Assembly (NCBI GenBank): GCA_021204635.1
Contig: JAJPZB010000090.1
Location: 1 to 8,911 of the forward strand
Direction of reading: 5' to 3'
Length of the DNA: 8,911 nt
Origin: Opitutia bacterium
Lineage (GTDB): Bacteria; Verrucomicrobiota; Verrucomicrobiia; Opitutales; UBA953
The notes beneath the pieces are model-generated. The model saw nothing but the letters and a program-made list of their open reading frames with translations. It did no database searches and was not told where the DNA came from. The translations under genes and the position numbers were made by a program. Positions 1 to 5,716 of the stretch are shown piece by piece. The first letter of the stretch is position 1, and the number at the start of each line of letters is the position of its first letter.

Positions 1-72
1 TCCATATTGACCGCCCGCACCAATGTGTTGCCGACCGTCAAAGTCGTGGCAACGGATTTGGGTTGGTGGTAG
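1..72 (+). CDS. Possible 3' end of a gene entering from the left (very tentative)
   Basis: Reading from base 1, this frame stays open for 23 codons and stops at TAG 70-72. The last codons (Gly-Trp-Trp) come from the GGTTGGTGG intergenic repeat that begins near 55, so a true coding end inside a repeat is doubtful. The first 15 or so codons have an ordinary mix of hydrophobic and polar residues with mostly G/C third positions, which fits coding but proves nothing at this length. The opposite strand is also open here and reads as a beta-strand-like stretch, but shows no ATG. No family is recognised. Confidence 0.18.
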   Translation, partial: SILTARTNVLPTVKVVATDLGWW

Positions 73-86
73 GAGATGGTGGTGGG
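55..86 (+). repeat. G-rich TTGGTGG arm, left element
   Basis: This short run contains one exact TTGGTGG heptamer (63-69) and the degenerate GGTGGTGGG at 78-86. It forms the left arm of a composite element. The matching C-rich arm (CCACCAA units) lies on the other side of the hairpin core, so the arms are inverted relative to one another. The phrase GATTTGGGTTGGTGG at 55-69 recurs at 8824-8838 after alaS. Confidence 0.6.
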
Positions 87-202
87 AGCAAAGTCAGACG
101 ACGCACAACCAACACACTCCCTCACCGCTAACGCGGTCCCCTCCCGCTAACTTAGCGGGTGAGTTGCGTATTACTGCGCGAGATAGTTGCCCCCACCAAC
201 CC
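78..202 (+). repeat. Hairpin-bearing intergenic element, left copy
   Basis: This ~125-bp element is repeated, inverted, at 5402-5527, with roughly 85% identity by eye. The best block (111-159) has one mismatch in 49 bases. It contains a hairpin ACCGC-TAAC-GCGGT, a perfect 8-bp inverted repeat CCCGCTAA/TTAGCGGG around one base (143-159), and a third hairpin near 164-180 that is imperfect as DNA but closes in RNA with G-U pairs. It encodes no protein. The short length, stem-loops and flanking inverted arms resemble REP/BIME or MITE-like non-autonomous elements, but no known family is recognised. Confidence 0.7.
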
Positions 203-275
203 GATTTTCACCACCGTCCCGCCACCACCAACCCATTTCCACCACCAACCCAACGCCGCCACCAACCCGCCACAA
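193..275 (-). repeat. C-rich arm: CCACCAA units at 17-nt spacing
   Basis: Exact CCACCAA heptamers start at 193, 225, 242 and 259; the last three are exactly 17 nt apart. Each unit has a constant CCACCAACCC part and a variable ~7-nt remainder. This is the reverse complement of the TTGGTGG unit and forms the right arm of the left composite element. It runs directly into the terminator of the surface-protein gene. Confidence 0.75.
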
Positions 276-311
276 AACAAAGGCTCCACGGGTTTGTTGC
301 CGTGGAGCCTT
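271..311 (-). terminator. Rho-independent terminator of the surface-protein gene
   Basis: A perfect 12-bp stem (AAGGCTCCACGG at 280-291, CCGTGGAGCCTT at 300-311) closes an 8-nt loop. Read on the minus strand it is followed by TGTTTTGTG (279-271), a U-rich though interrupted tail. It lies 25 bp beyond the stop codon of the minus-strand gene ending at 336. The plus-strand flank (TGTTGCCG) is not U-rich, so minus-strand use is favoured. Confidence 0.8.
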
Positions 312-335
312 GTTGCCGTGGGTTGGAGGTGGCAA

Positions 336-3300
336 CTATGCCTTGCGATTGTGGCGGCGACGGTTGCGGCGCGTAGCGGCGAGCGCAAGTGCGCCAAGCC
401 CTGCAACAATGCCGAACATCGAAGGCTCAGGAATGTAGAGCACGAAAATGCCGTTGCTCACATACGACAACGTGTAATACGCGGCGAGTTCGTCGCTGAG
501 CTCAAACGTGATGTCGTCGTCCTCGTCGTAGCCATACTCGATGATTGCAAATTTGCAACTCGCGTCGTCGGCGAGAATGCTCTTTACGGCTTCGTCTGCG
601 GAAATCGTTATCGTCGCGGTGAGCGTGCCCTCGCCCGTTATCGCGTAGGTGTTGCCGTTGTCAGCCGTGATGCTCGCGACCGCCGCGGCATTCGCGGTGC
701 CCGACACGAGATAGGTCTCGGTGAGAACGAGCGAGATGTCGTTCTTGACCGTGACGCCGGAATTGATCGAGAGCTGGCTTCCACCCTCAATCGAAACAGT
801 CCCGCTACCGAGCGCGTTGTCGCTGCCCACGACGAGCACGCCTTCCGAGATCGTCGTGCCGCCCGAGTAGAGGTTTTCGCCCGAGAGCTCGAGCGTGCCT
901 GCGCCGGTTTTCACCACCGAGCCCGTCGATGTCGTGGCGCTGTCGGCGACGTCTGCCGTTGCCGACATGCCGTTCGCAATTCCCATCGCGACACTAAGCG
1001 CCGCGCCTTCATTCGTCACGTCGAAGACGAGCGTCGCGTCGTCGGCGAGGTGAATATTGCGCCCGCTTACGTTGTCGATGTTGCTCGTCGTGCCGGCGTC
1101 GCCGGAATAGCGATACGTGCCCGTGCCCGAGGTCACGGAGAACGCGCGATCTCCGCCACTTGTGTCGGCGGAAATTTGCGCCGTCGTGACTTCGAGCGTG
1201 CCGCCGTCGGCAATCTGCAAAGTCGCGTTATACATGTCGGAGCCGAAGTTTGTCGTGCGCCCGCCCCAACCGTGCGCGAGGAGCGAGACCTTTGCAGTGC
1301 TGCCTTCGCCGCTTATCACGAGCGTGCCATCGCCGCCAGCCTGCGACGACGTGACGCCGGTCAAATCCACGACCGCACCGTCGGTCACCGCAAGCGTGCC
1401 GGAAATCGAAAGCTTCTCGGAAATCGTCGAATCGGCGGCAATGTCCAAAGTCGCGCCGCTGCTAACCGTCACGTCGCTCAGGGTGAAAGCGCCGTCCAAG
1501 GTCAGCGTCCCCGCCGAGACCGCGACAGCGCCGTCAAAGCTCGTGCCGTCGCCGTGAATCGCCTGCGAGCCCTCGCCGGTCTTCTCGAGGTTCACATTCG
1601 CGAGAATCGTGCCGTAGAAATCGTAGCTCGCGTCGGCGGCGGTGTTGATAACCAGTGTGCGCACCGTGTCGTCGGAGGAAAGATTCGCGCCGCTCTCGCC
1701 CAATTGCGTCGGAGTGACCGATCCGGAATAAATGATGTCCGCGCCGTTGTGGTCAGCCGCGCTCGTCAATCCGGCGACCGTGACCGTCGAGGCGTTTACG
1801 CCAAGGGAAAGGGAATCGGACGTTGCGTTTTCCGTGCCAAAGCTGATGACAGCCCCACTCGCAATACTGCCGTCGGAAATCACGAGCGACAACGAGCGCT
1901 TGTCGCCTGTGGCGGTGTCGGAAATCTCAATCGTGCCGGTGAAATCGTTTGTCGCATCCGCCGAAATTCCGGTGCCGAGCTCGATGACTGCGCAAACATC
2001 GGAAGTTGACTTGCTTCCCAAACTCAGCTGCGCATTGTCGCCACTCAAATTGTTGATGACGATGTGACCTTGGTAATTTCTGGTCTCAATCGTCCCCGTC
2101 CCGCTCACAGCCACCTGATCGATCGTCAGTATGGTGCCGGAGACACCGTTATTGTTGCCGCTGCTGTAAAGCGCGAACGTCGCGCTGTCCGAGAGCGAGA
2201 CAGACGCGAGCGAAGCCGTGACATTTCCTTTTGTCAGCTGGAACGCCGTGTTGCTGCCGCTGAGGACGAGCGAGCCGGTGAAGGGATTTTGCGTATTCTG
2301 CGTCGTCGAAACGGAAATGTCGGAGAGCGACAAGGTGCCCTCGCCCGCGAGGTTCGCGATTGTCGCCGACAGCGAACTTCCCGACGAGCCGGAAATGCTC
2401 AGCGATGCACCGTCGGCAATCGAAATCATGCCGCTGCTGCTCACCGTGCTGGAGTCTGTGGCGGCAACGGAAGAAGCGCCGGAGCTGAGGCTCAATGTCG
2501 CGCCACTTGTGGTTGACAACGCGCTCATCGCGAAGCTTCCGTCCAAGATCAGCGTGCCGCCGGTGACCGAGATTGCGCCGTCAAAGCGCCCGCTGCTGTC
2601 GTGAATCGCCTGCGAGCCGTCGCCGGATTTCGTGATGTTTACGTTGTTGAGAATAACGCCGTAGAAATCGTAGCTCGCGTCTGCGGCGACATTGACGATC
2701 AACGTGCGCGCCGTGTCGTCGGAAGTAATGTTCGCGCCGTTCACCCCCGTGTCCATCGGGGAAATTTTGCCGGAATAAATCATGTCGGTGCCACCGTGGT
2801 CACTCGCGCTCGACAAGCCGGCTACGGTCGCGCCATCAACGTTCACGCCGAGAGAAAGAGAGCCATCCGATGATGCCTCGGTGCCAAAATTAATCACCGC
2901 CCCTTTCGCAATATCGGCATTGGAAATCACAAGCGACACAGAGCGCCGACTCCCGTCATTGGTGTCGGAAATATCGATCGTGCCGGTGAAATCGTTCGTC
3001 GCCGTCGCCGACACGCTTGCCCCGAGTTCGTAAATCGCGCACACGGAAGAAGCGGCTTCGCTCGTCAAGTACAGCGTCGCATTGGTTCCGCTCAAAGCAT
3101 TGAGCACGAAATATCCTTGCCAATACGTGGTGCTGATTGTCCCACTTCCACTGACGGTCACCTGCCCAATCGTGAGCGCAGAATCCGCATTACCATTGTT
3201 GTTGGCTCCGTTGTAAACCAAGAAAGTCGAATTTGTGAGCGAGAGTGCCGCCATCGAAGCGGCGTCGGTTGTGGGTCTCGTCAACTGGAACAACATGTCG

Positions 3301-5195
3301 CTTCCGTTGCGCCCTGTGATGACGAGAGATCCGGAGAAATCGCCTAAGGTCGCCAACGTCAAGCCGTCAGTCGTGGAATTTTCTTGACTCGCGCCGAGGA
3401 TTGTCAGGGTCGCGTCGGAATCGCCATTGAGAGTTCCGAGGTTCAGCTTTTTGTTCCAGTAGAGCGCGATCGTCGCGTCAGAGCCGGAAACGGTCGTCGT
3501 GCCAATCGTAAGCGCCGTATTATTCGTCGTATTGTCGGTGCGCGCGCCATCTACCTGCCAAAACGTTCCGGAAATCTCCAAGTTCGCGAGAGTCAAATAG
3601 CTATTGTTGTTCAAGAACGTCGCGCCGGAATCAATTTTGAGTGTCGTGTTCGTGCCAAGAGAATACGTATCCACAACCTCACTTCCGGTGGCACCCAACA
3701 GCACCACACCGCTTGCAACTTCGACCGTGCGAGTTTCGTTGTTCGTGCTCGTCGTGAACAATTGGATGTCGGGAGTTCCCGGCAAAGATCTGAGATTTGA
3801 ATCCGCCGACGAAGTGCCGTTCAGCACAATCGTGCCCTCGCCTTCGAGGTCTGCGGTGACAACCGACCCACTCGCTTCGGCAGAAATCGTCAAAGTCGAG
3901 CCGGATTTCACTTCGAGCTTTGTCGCAGTCAACGACGCACCATTAGAGATCGAGAACGTGTAGTCGTCGGAAACTATGGCTTTGCCGGTGGTAATATCCG
4001 TCGCGATCGACACCGTTTTGTACGCCGCCGCAGAGGTGAACTCCACGTATTCGTTGCTCACGAAATAAGCCGCGCTACCTCTTTTTTCCCAATTGCTGTT
4101 GTCGCTGTCGGTAGTCCACGAGTTATTTCCTTCGGTGCCGTTCCAGACCAAATCCACTGCTGTGAAGGTGACCGTAAACCCGGAAACCGTAAAGGTCGTG
4201 TCCGTGAAAATTTCTTTGGAAGAGAAATTGTCAAGCGTCAAATTGCTGAGGTCAAGACCCGTCACCGTGCCGTCACCGGTGAACAGCGTAAAAGTCGCGC
4301 CAGTGTCCCAGTCGCCGGTGTATTCCCAGTTGTCGAGGGCAAAGACCGTGTTGCTGTCAATCGTCACCGTTCCGGAATTTTGAATCGCCGTGGTAAGCCC
4401 CACCGACGCGCCGGAAATATCGAGAGTTGCTCCACTCGCGACAGACAATGTTCCAAAATTGGAGATGGAGCCGGTAATTTTCGTCGTGCCGGCATTGGAA
4501 ATTGTGAGCGTGTTGTTCGCCGCGGTGCTGTCGTAGCCGATCAAATTCGAGCTAACCGTGTAATTGACCGAGCCCGCAAATTCCAAGCTCTTCGCGGAGA
4601 TCGAGGAGTTCTCGACGGTCAGCGTCGTCGAATCGGCGGACGCGTAGTCGGAATAATTGTACTTGACAGTGGTGAGACAGGATATTGCGCCGGTGCCGGA
4701 AATTTTCGTGTCGGTTGCCGCGGCGGTATTATTTCCGAAATAAATATACGACGGACCGTTATTCCCTGACGGTCCGGTCGTTACAGACAAATTGCCGGAG
4801 TAATTAGACCAATCACCGGTAAAAGTAAGGTGATACGTTACGGTGCCGGATCCGAAAGTCCAATCGCCCGCACCGGAAACTGCGCCCGTAAACGTATAAA
4901 ACGACCCGGAATATCCGTTGTTGATTGTGAATCCGCCGGTTCCGATGTTGATATTGCAACTGTAGGTCGCGGCGGTGTTGCTTTCCAAATACCCGCTCAA
5001 ACCGCTGATGTAAACGGTGTCGGAATCCTCAGGAACAGGGAAATAAAAATCCGTCGTCGTTCCCGAGTATGGATCGCTCTCAGTTCCGGAGCCGCTCGTC
5101 GGAGCCGAGTAGGCAGCCAGAGCGGTGGTTGCGGGGATAATCGCCATGACAGAAGCGGCGACAAGGGTAGAGAGTAGGAATTTTGGGGTAGTCAT
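336..5195 (-). CDS. Giant secreted beta-strand-repeat protein with PEP-CTERM sorting signal
   Basis: This 1619-residue protein is rich in Ser, Thr, Gly, Ala and Asn. It begins with an export signal (about residues 1-27, small-residue cleavage motif ALA-A). A long series of beta-strand repeats of the form 'SGATLDIS' and 'GTLTLDG' follows, typical of beta-solenoid surface proteins. Residues 349-420 resemble the Trp-Asn-Trp module common at the start of autotransporter-associated repeat proteins. Residues 620-900 and 972-1250 are a tandem duplication with a ~349-residue period. Residues 1425-1477 match the autotransporter-associated (PATR) repeat style. The C-terminus is PEP, a hydrophobic helix and an Arg-rich tail, the exosortase sorting signal; there is no autotransporter beta-barrel. 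Only five cysteines occur (80, 173, 719, 1068, 1547). ATG 5193-5195 places the signal peptide correctly; no Shine-Dalgarno sequence is visible. Export and envelope anchoring are well supported; the actual role (adhesin, matrix or coat component) is unknown. Confidence 0.93.
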   Translation of the reverse strand: MTTPKFLLSTLVAASVMAIIPATTALAAYSAPTSGSGTESDPYSGTTTDFYFPVPEDSDTVYISGLSGYLESNTAATYSCNINIGTGGFTINNGYSGSFYTFTGAVSGAGDWTFGSGTVTYHLTFTGDWSNYSGNLSVTTGPSGNNGPSYIYFGNNTAAATDTKISGTGAISCLTTVKYNYSDYASADSTTLTVENSSISAKSLEFAGSVNYTVSSNLIGYDSTAANNTLTISNAGTTKITGSISNFGTLSVASGATLDISGASVGLTTAIQNSGTVTIDSNTVFALDNWEYTGDWDTGATFTLFTGDGTVTGLDLSNLTLDNFSSKEIFTDTTFTVSGFTVTFTAVDLVWNGTEGNNSWTTDSDNSNWEKRGSAAYFVSNEYVEFTSAAAYKTVSIATDITTGKAIVSDDYTFSISNGASLTATKLEVKSGSTLTISAEASGSVVTADLEGEGTIVLNGTSSADSNLRSLPGTPDIQLFTTSTNNETRTVEVASGVVLLGATGSEVVDTYSLGTNTTLKIDSGATFLNNNSYLTLANLEISGTFWQVDGARTDNTTNNTALTIGTTTVSGSDATIALYWNKKLNLGTLNGDSDATLTILGASQENSTTDGLTLATLGDFSGSLVITGRNGSDMLFQLTRPTTDAASMAALSLTNSTFLVYNGANNNGNADSALTIGQVTVSGSGTISTTYWQGYFVLNALSGTNATLYLTSEAASSVCAIYELGASVSATATNDFTGTIDISDTNDGSRRSVSLVISNADIAKGAVINFGTEASSDGSLSLGVNVDGATVAGLSSASDHGGTDMIYSGKISPMDTGVNGANITSDDTARTLIVNVAADASYDFYGVILNNVNITKSGDGSQAIHDSSGRFDGAISVTGGTLILDGSFAMSALSTTSGATLSLSSGASSVAATDSSTVSSSGMISIADGASLSISGSSGSSLSATIANLAGEGTLSLSDISVSTTQNTQNPFTGSLVLSGSNTAFQLTKGNVTASLASVSLSDSATFALYSSGNNNGVSGTILTIDQVAVSGTGTIETRNYQGHIVINNLSGDNAQLSLGSKSTSDVCAVIELGTGISADATNDFTGTIEISDTATGDKRSLSLVISDGSIASGAVISFGTENATSDSLSLGVNASTVTVAGLTSAADHNGADIIYSGSVTPTQLGESGANLSSDDTVRTLVINTAADASYDFYGTILANVNLEKTGEGSQAIHGDGTSFDGAVAVSAGTLTLDGAFTLSDVTVSSGATLDIAADSTISEKLSISGTLAVTDGAVVDLTGVTSSQAGGDGTLVISGEGSTAKVSLLAHGWGGRTTNFGSDMYNATLQIADGGTLEVTTAQISADTSGGDRAFSVTSGTGTYRYSGDAGTTSNIDNVSGRNIHLADDATLVFDVTNEGAALSVAMGIANGMSATADVADSATTSTGSVVKTGAGTLELSGENLYSGGTTISEGVLVVGSDNALGSGTVSIEGGSQLSINSGVTVKNDISLVLTETYLVSGTANAAAVASITADNGNTYAITGEGTLTATITISADEAVKSILADDASCKFAIIEYGYDEDDDITFELSDELAAYYTLSYVSNGIFVLYIPEPSMFGIVAGLGALALAATRRNRRRHNRKA
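339..431 (-). other. PEP-CTERM sorting signal (C-terminus of the surface protein)
   Basis: Residues 1589-1619 read Pro-Glu-Pro, then a short hydrophobic segment (MFGIVAGLGALALAA), then an Arg/Asn/His/Lys tail. This tripartite layout is the PEP-CTERM signal, which in known systems is recognised by an exosortase (EpsH/XrtA type) in the inner membrane. The exosortase gene is not in this window and must be elsewhere if the signal is used. Confidence 0.92.
765..923 (-). other. Autotransporter-associated (PATR) beta-strand repeat
   Basis: Residues 1425-1477 follow the consensus of passenger-associated transport repeats: V-x-K-T-G-x-G-T-L-x-L-S-G, then N-x-Y-S-G-G-T-T-I-x-x-G-x-L, then a short DNALGSG segment. 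In classical autotransporters this repeat sits just before the C-terminal barrel. Here it is ~110 residues before a PEP-CTERM tail and no barrel follows, so the repeat serves a different anchoring route. Confidence 0.85.
1446..2282 (-). repeat. Intragenic tandem duplication, copy B (residues 972-1250)
   Basis: This stretch is homologous to 2496-3338. Shared markers in the same order are FTGSLV, a Cys-containing VCA motif (Cys1068), NDFTGTI-ISDT, LSLGVN, SYDFYG, GSQAIH and FDGA. From the VCA motif onward the two copies hold a constant offset of 349 residues. They have diverged clearly at both protein and DNA level, so the duplication is not recent. Confidence 0.9.
2496..3338 (-). repeat. Intragenic tandem duplication, copy A (residues 620-900)
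   Basis: This is the upstream partner of the 1446-2282 copy, with the conserved single Cys at residue 719 in the VCA motif. The two units are separated by a ~70-residue Ser-rich stretch (about 901-971). Some nucleotide blocks remain nearly identical between copies, for example the one encoding ADASYDFYG. Confidence 0.9.
5115..5195 (-). other. Signal peptide of the surface protein
   Basis: Residues 1-27 have a short N-region with one Lys (residue 5), a hydrophobic core (LLSTLVAASVMAII) and a C-region ending ALA before Ala28-Tyr29. Cleavage after residue 27 or 28 is likely, giving Sec export. PEP-CTERM proteins as a class carry such N-terminal signals. Confidence 0.85.
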
Positions 5196-5234
5196 AATTT
5201 GTCTTGTTTTGGGGTGAACGAAACAGTTATGCAG

Positions 5235-5283
5235 TAGTTTTTACAGGGGGGGGGGCTTGTCAAGACAAAAGTTGAAAATTTTC
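5235..5283 (-). promoter_or_regulatory. Candidate promoter of the surface-protein gene, with homopolymer in the spacer
   Basis: On the minus strand a consensus -35 TTGACA (5263-5258) is followed by a spacer containing C10. The best nearby -10 is TAAAAA (5243-5238), only 14 nt from the -35; at the standard 17 nt the sequence is AAACTA, a poor match. An A/T-rich stretch with the perfect palindrome GAAAATTTTC (5274-5283) lies just upstream of the -35 and could act as an UP element or operator. Initiation near 5231 would give a leader of about 36 nt. The -35 is clear by sequence; the rest is inference. Confidence 0.5.
5246..5255. repeat. G10 homopolymer (C10 on the minus strand)
   Basis: Ten consecutive G residues lie between the candidate -35 and -10 of the surface-protein gene. 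Tracts of this length are prone to slipped-strand mispairing, and poly-G/C tracts between promoter elements control phase-variable surface proteins in other bacteria (for example Neisseria porA and opc). The tract is also where sequencing length errors concentrate, so ten should be treated as approximate. Confidence 0.9.
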
Positions 5284-5369
5284 CTGAAACTTTTCTCCTC
5301 ACATTCGCAACAATCGCGCATTTTTTTGCTTGCATTTCCCGCCACAAACCGACTCGCCACAACAATGCA

Positions 5370-5414
5370 GGGTTGGTGGTGGCGGGTTGGTGGTGAAACT
5401 TGGGTTGGTGGTGG
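5370..5414 (+). repeat. G-rich TTGGTGG arm, right element
   Basis: Three exact TTGGTGG heptamers start at 5373, 5387 and 5405 (spacings 14 and 18). Each belongs to a GGGTTGGTGGTG unit. The array leads into the second hairpin core and is matched by an inverted C-rich arm beyond it. Confidence 0.75.
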
Positions 5415-5527
5415 CAATAACATCGCGCATTTATGCGCGATTCTCCCGCTAAGTTAGCGGGAGGGGACCGCGATAGCGGTGAGGGAGTGTGTTCGTGGAA
5501 CGTCGCCTGACTTTGCTCCCCACCACC
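5402..5527 (-). repeat. Hairpin-bearing intergenic element, right copy (inverted relative to 78-202)
   Basis: This is the better-preserved copy. Successive inverted repeats on the plus strand are ATCGCGCA-TTTA-TGCGCGAT (5422-5441), CTCCCGCTAA-G-TTAGCGGGAG (5443-5463), ACCGC-GATA-GCGGT (5467-5480) and GTTC-GTG-GAAC (5491-5501). An outer GGGAG (5483-5487) / CTCCC (5516-5520) pairing encloses the last. So many stems in ~100 nt suggest selection on DNA or RNA structure. It lies between the divergent promoters and encodes no convincing protein. Confidence 0.72.
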
Positions 5528-5640
5528 AACCCCTCCGAAATAATCTCACCACCAACTATCCTCGCGGCACTTGCCGCCACCACCAACCCAAATCTCACCA
5601 CCATCCCAAATCCCGCCACCAACCCCGCCACAACAGACCC
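5521..5640 (-). repeat. C-rich arm: CCACCAA units, partly at 18-nt spacing
   Basis: Exact CCACCAA heptamers start at 5523, 5549, 5580 and 5616. A one-base variant (CCACCAT) at 5598 makes the last three units exactly 18 nt apart. A small inverted repeat GCGGCA-CT-TGCCGC lies at 5564-5577. The array fills the space between the hairpin core and the alaS promoter region. Confidence 0.75.
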
Positions 5641-5657
5641 AAGCGGCGCTTTTCCCG

Positions 5658-5686
5658 TTGCAAACGCGGATTGAGCGAATTTGAAT
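5658..5686 (+). promoter_or_regulatory. Weak candidate alaS promoter
   Basis: TTGCAA (5658-5663) is followed after exactly 17 nt by TTGAAT (5681-5686), each matching four of six sigma-70 consensus bases. Transcription from about 5693 would give a leader of about 23 nt before ATG 5717. It lies just after the C-rich repeat arm, so the repeats would not be in the transcript. No T-box or other tRNA-sensing leader is visible. Confidence 0.35.
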
Positions 5687-5716
5687 CTCGCGTTCGCTTT
5701 AAATCAACGCACATCC

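Noticed and set aside
193..275. CRISPR array
   Set aside because: Units are only 17-18 nt including the variable part, repeats are degenerate, and no cas gene is present.
159..2009. 616-codon open frame on the plus strand opposite the surface-protein gene
   Set aside because: It is rich in Arg, Ala, Val and Glu with no recognisable fold, and its frame follows from the Ser/Thr/Gly-rich repeats on the other strand. The minus-strand protein has a signal peptide, repeats and a sorting tail.
5681..5716. TTG at 5681 as the alaS start
   Set aside because: It would add 12 residues not seen at the N-terminus of the family, and it overlaps the candidate -10. ATG 5717 matches the usual AlaRS start.
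5641..5716. T-box or attenuator leader for alaS
   Set aside because: The space between the candidate promoter and the start is too short, and no T-box sequence or terminator hairpin is present.
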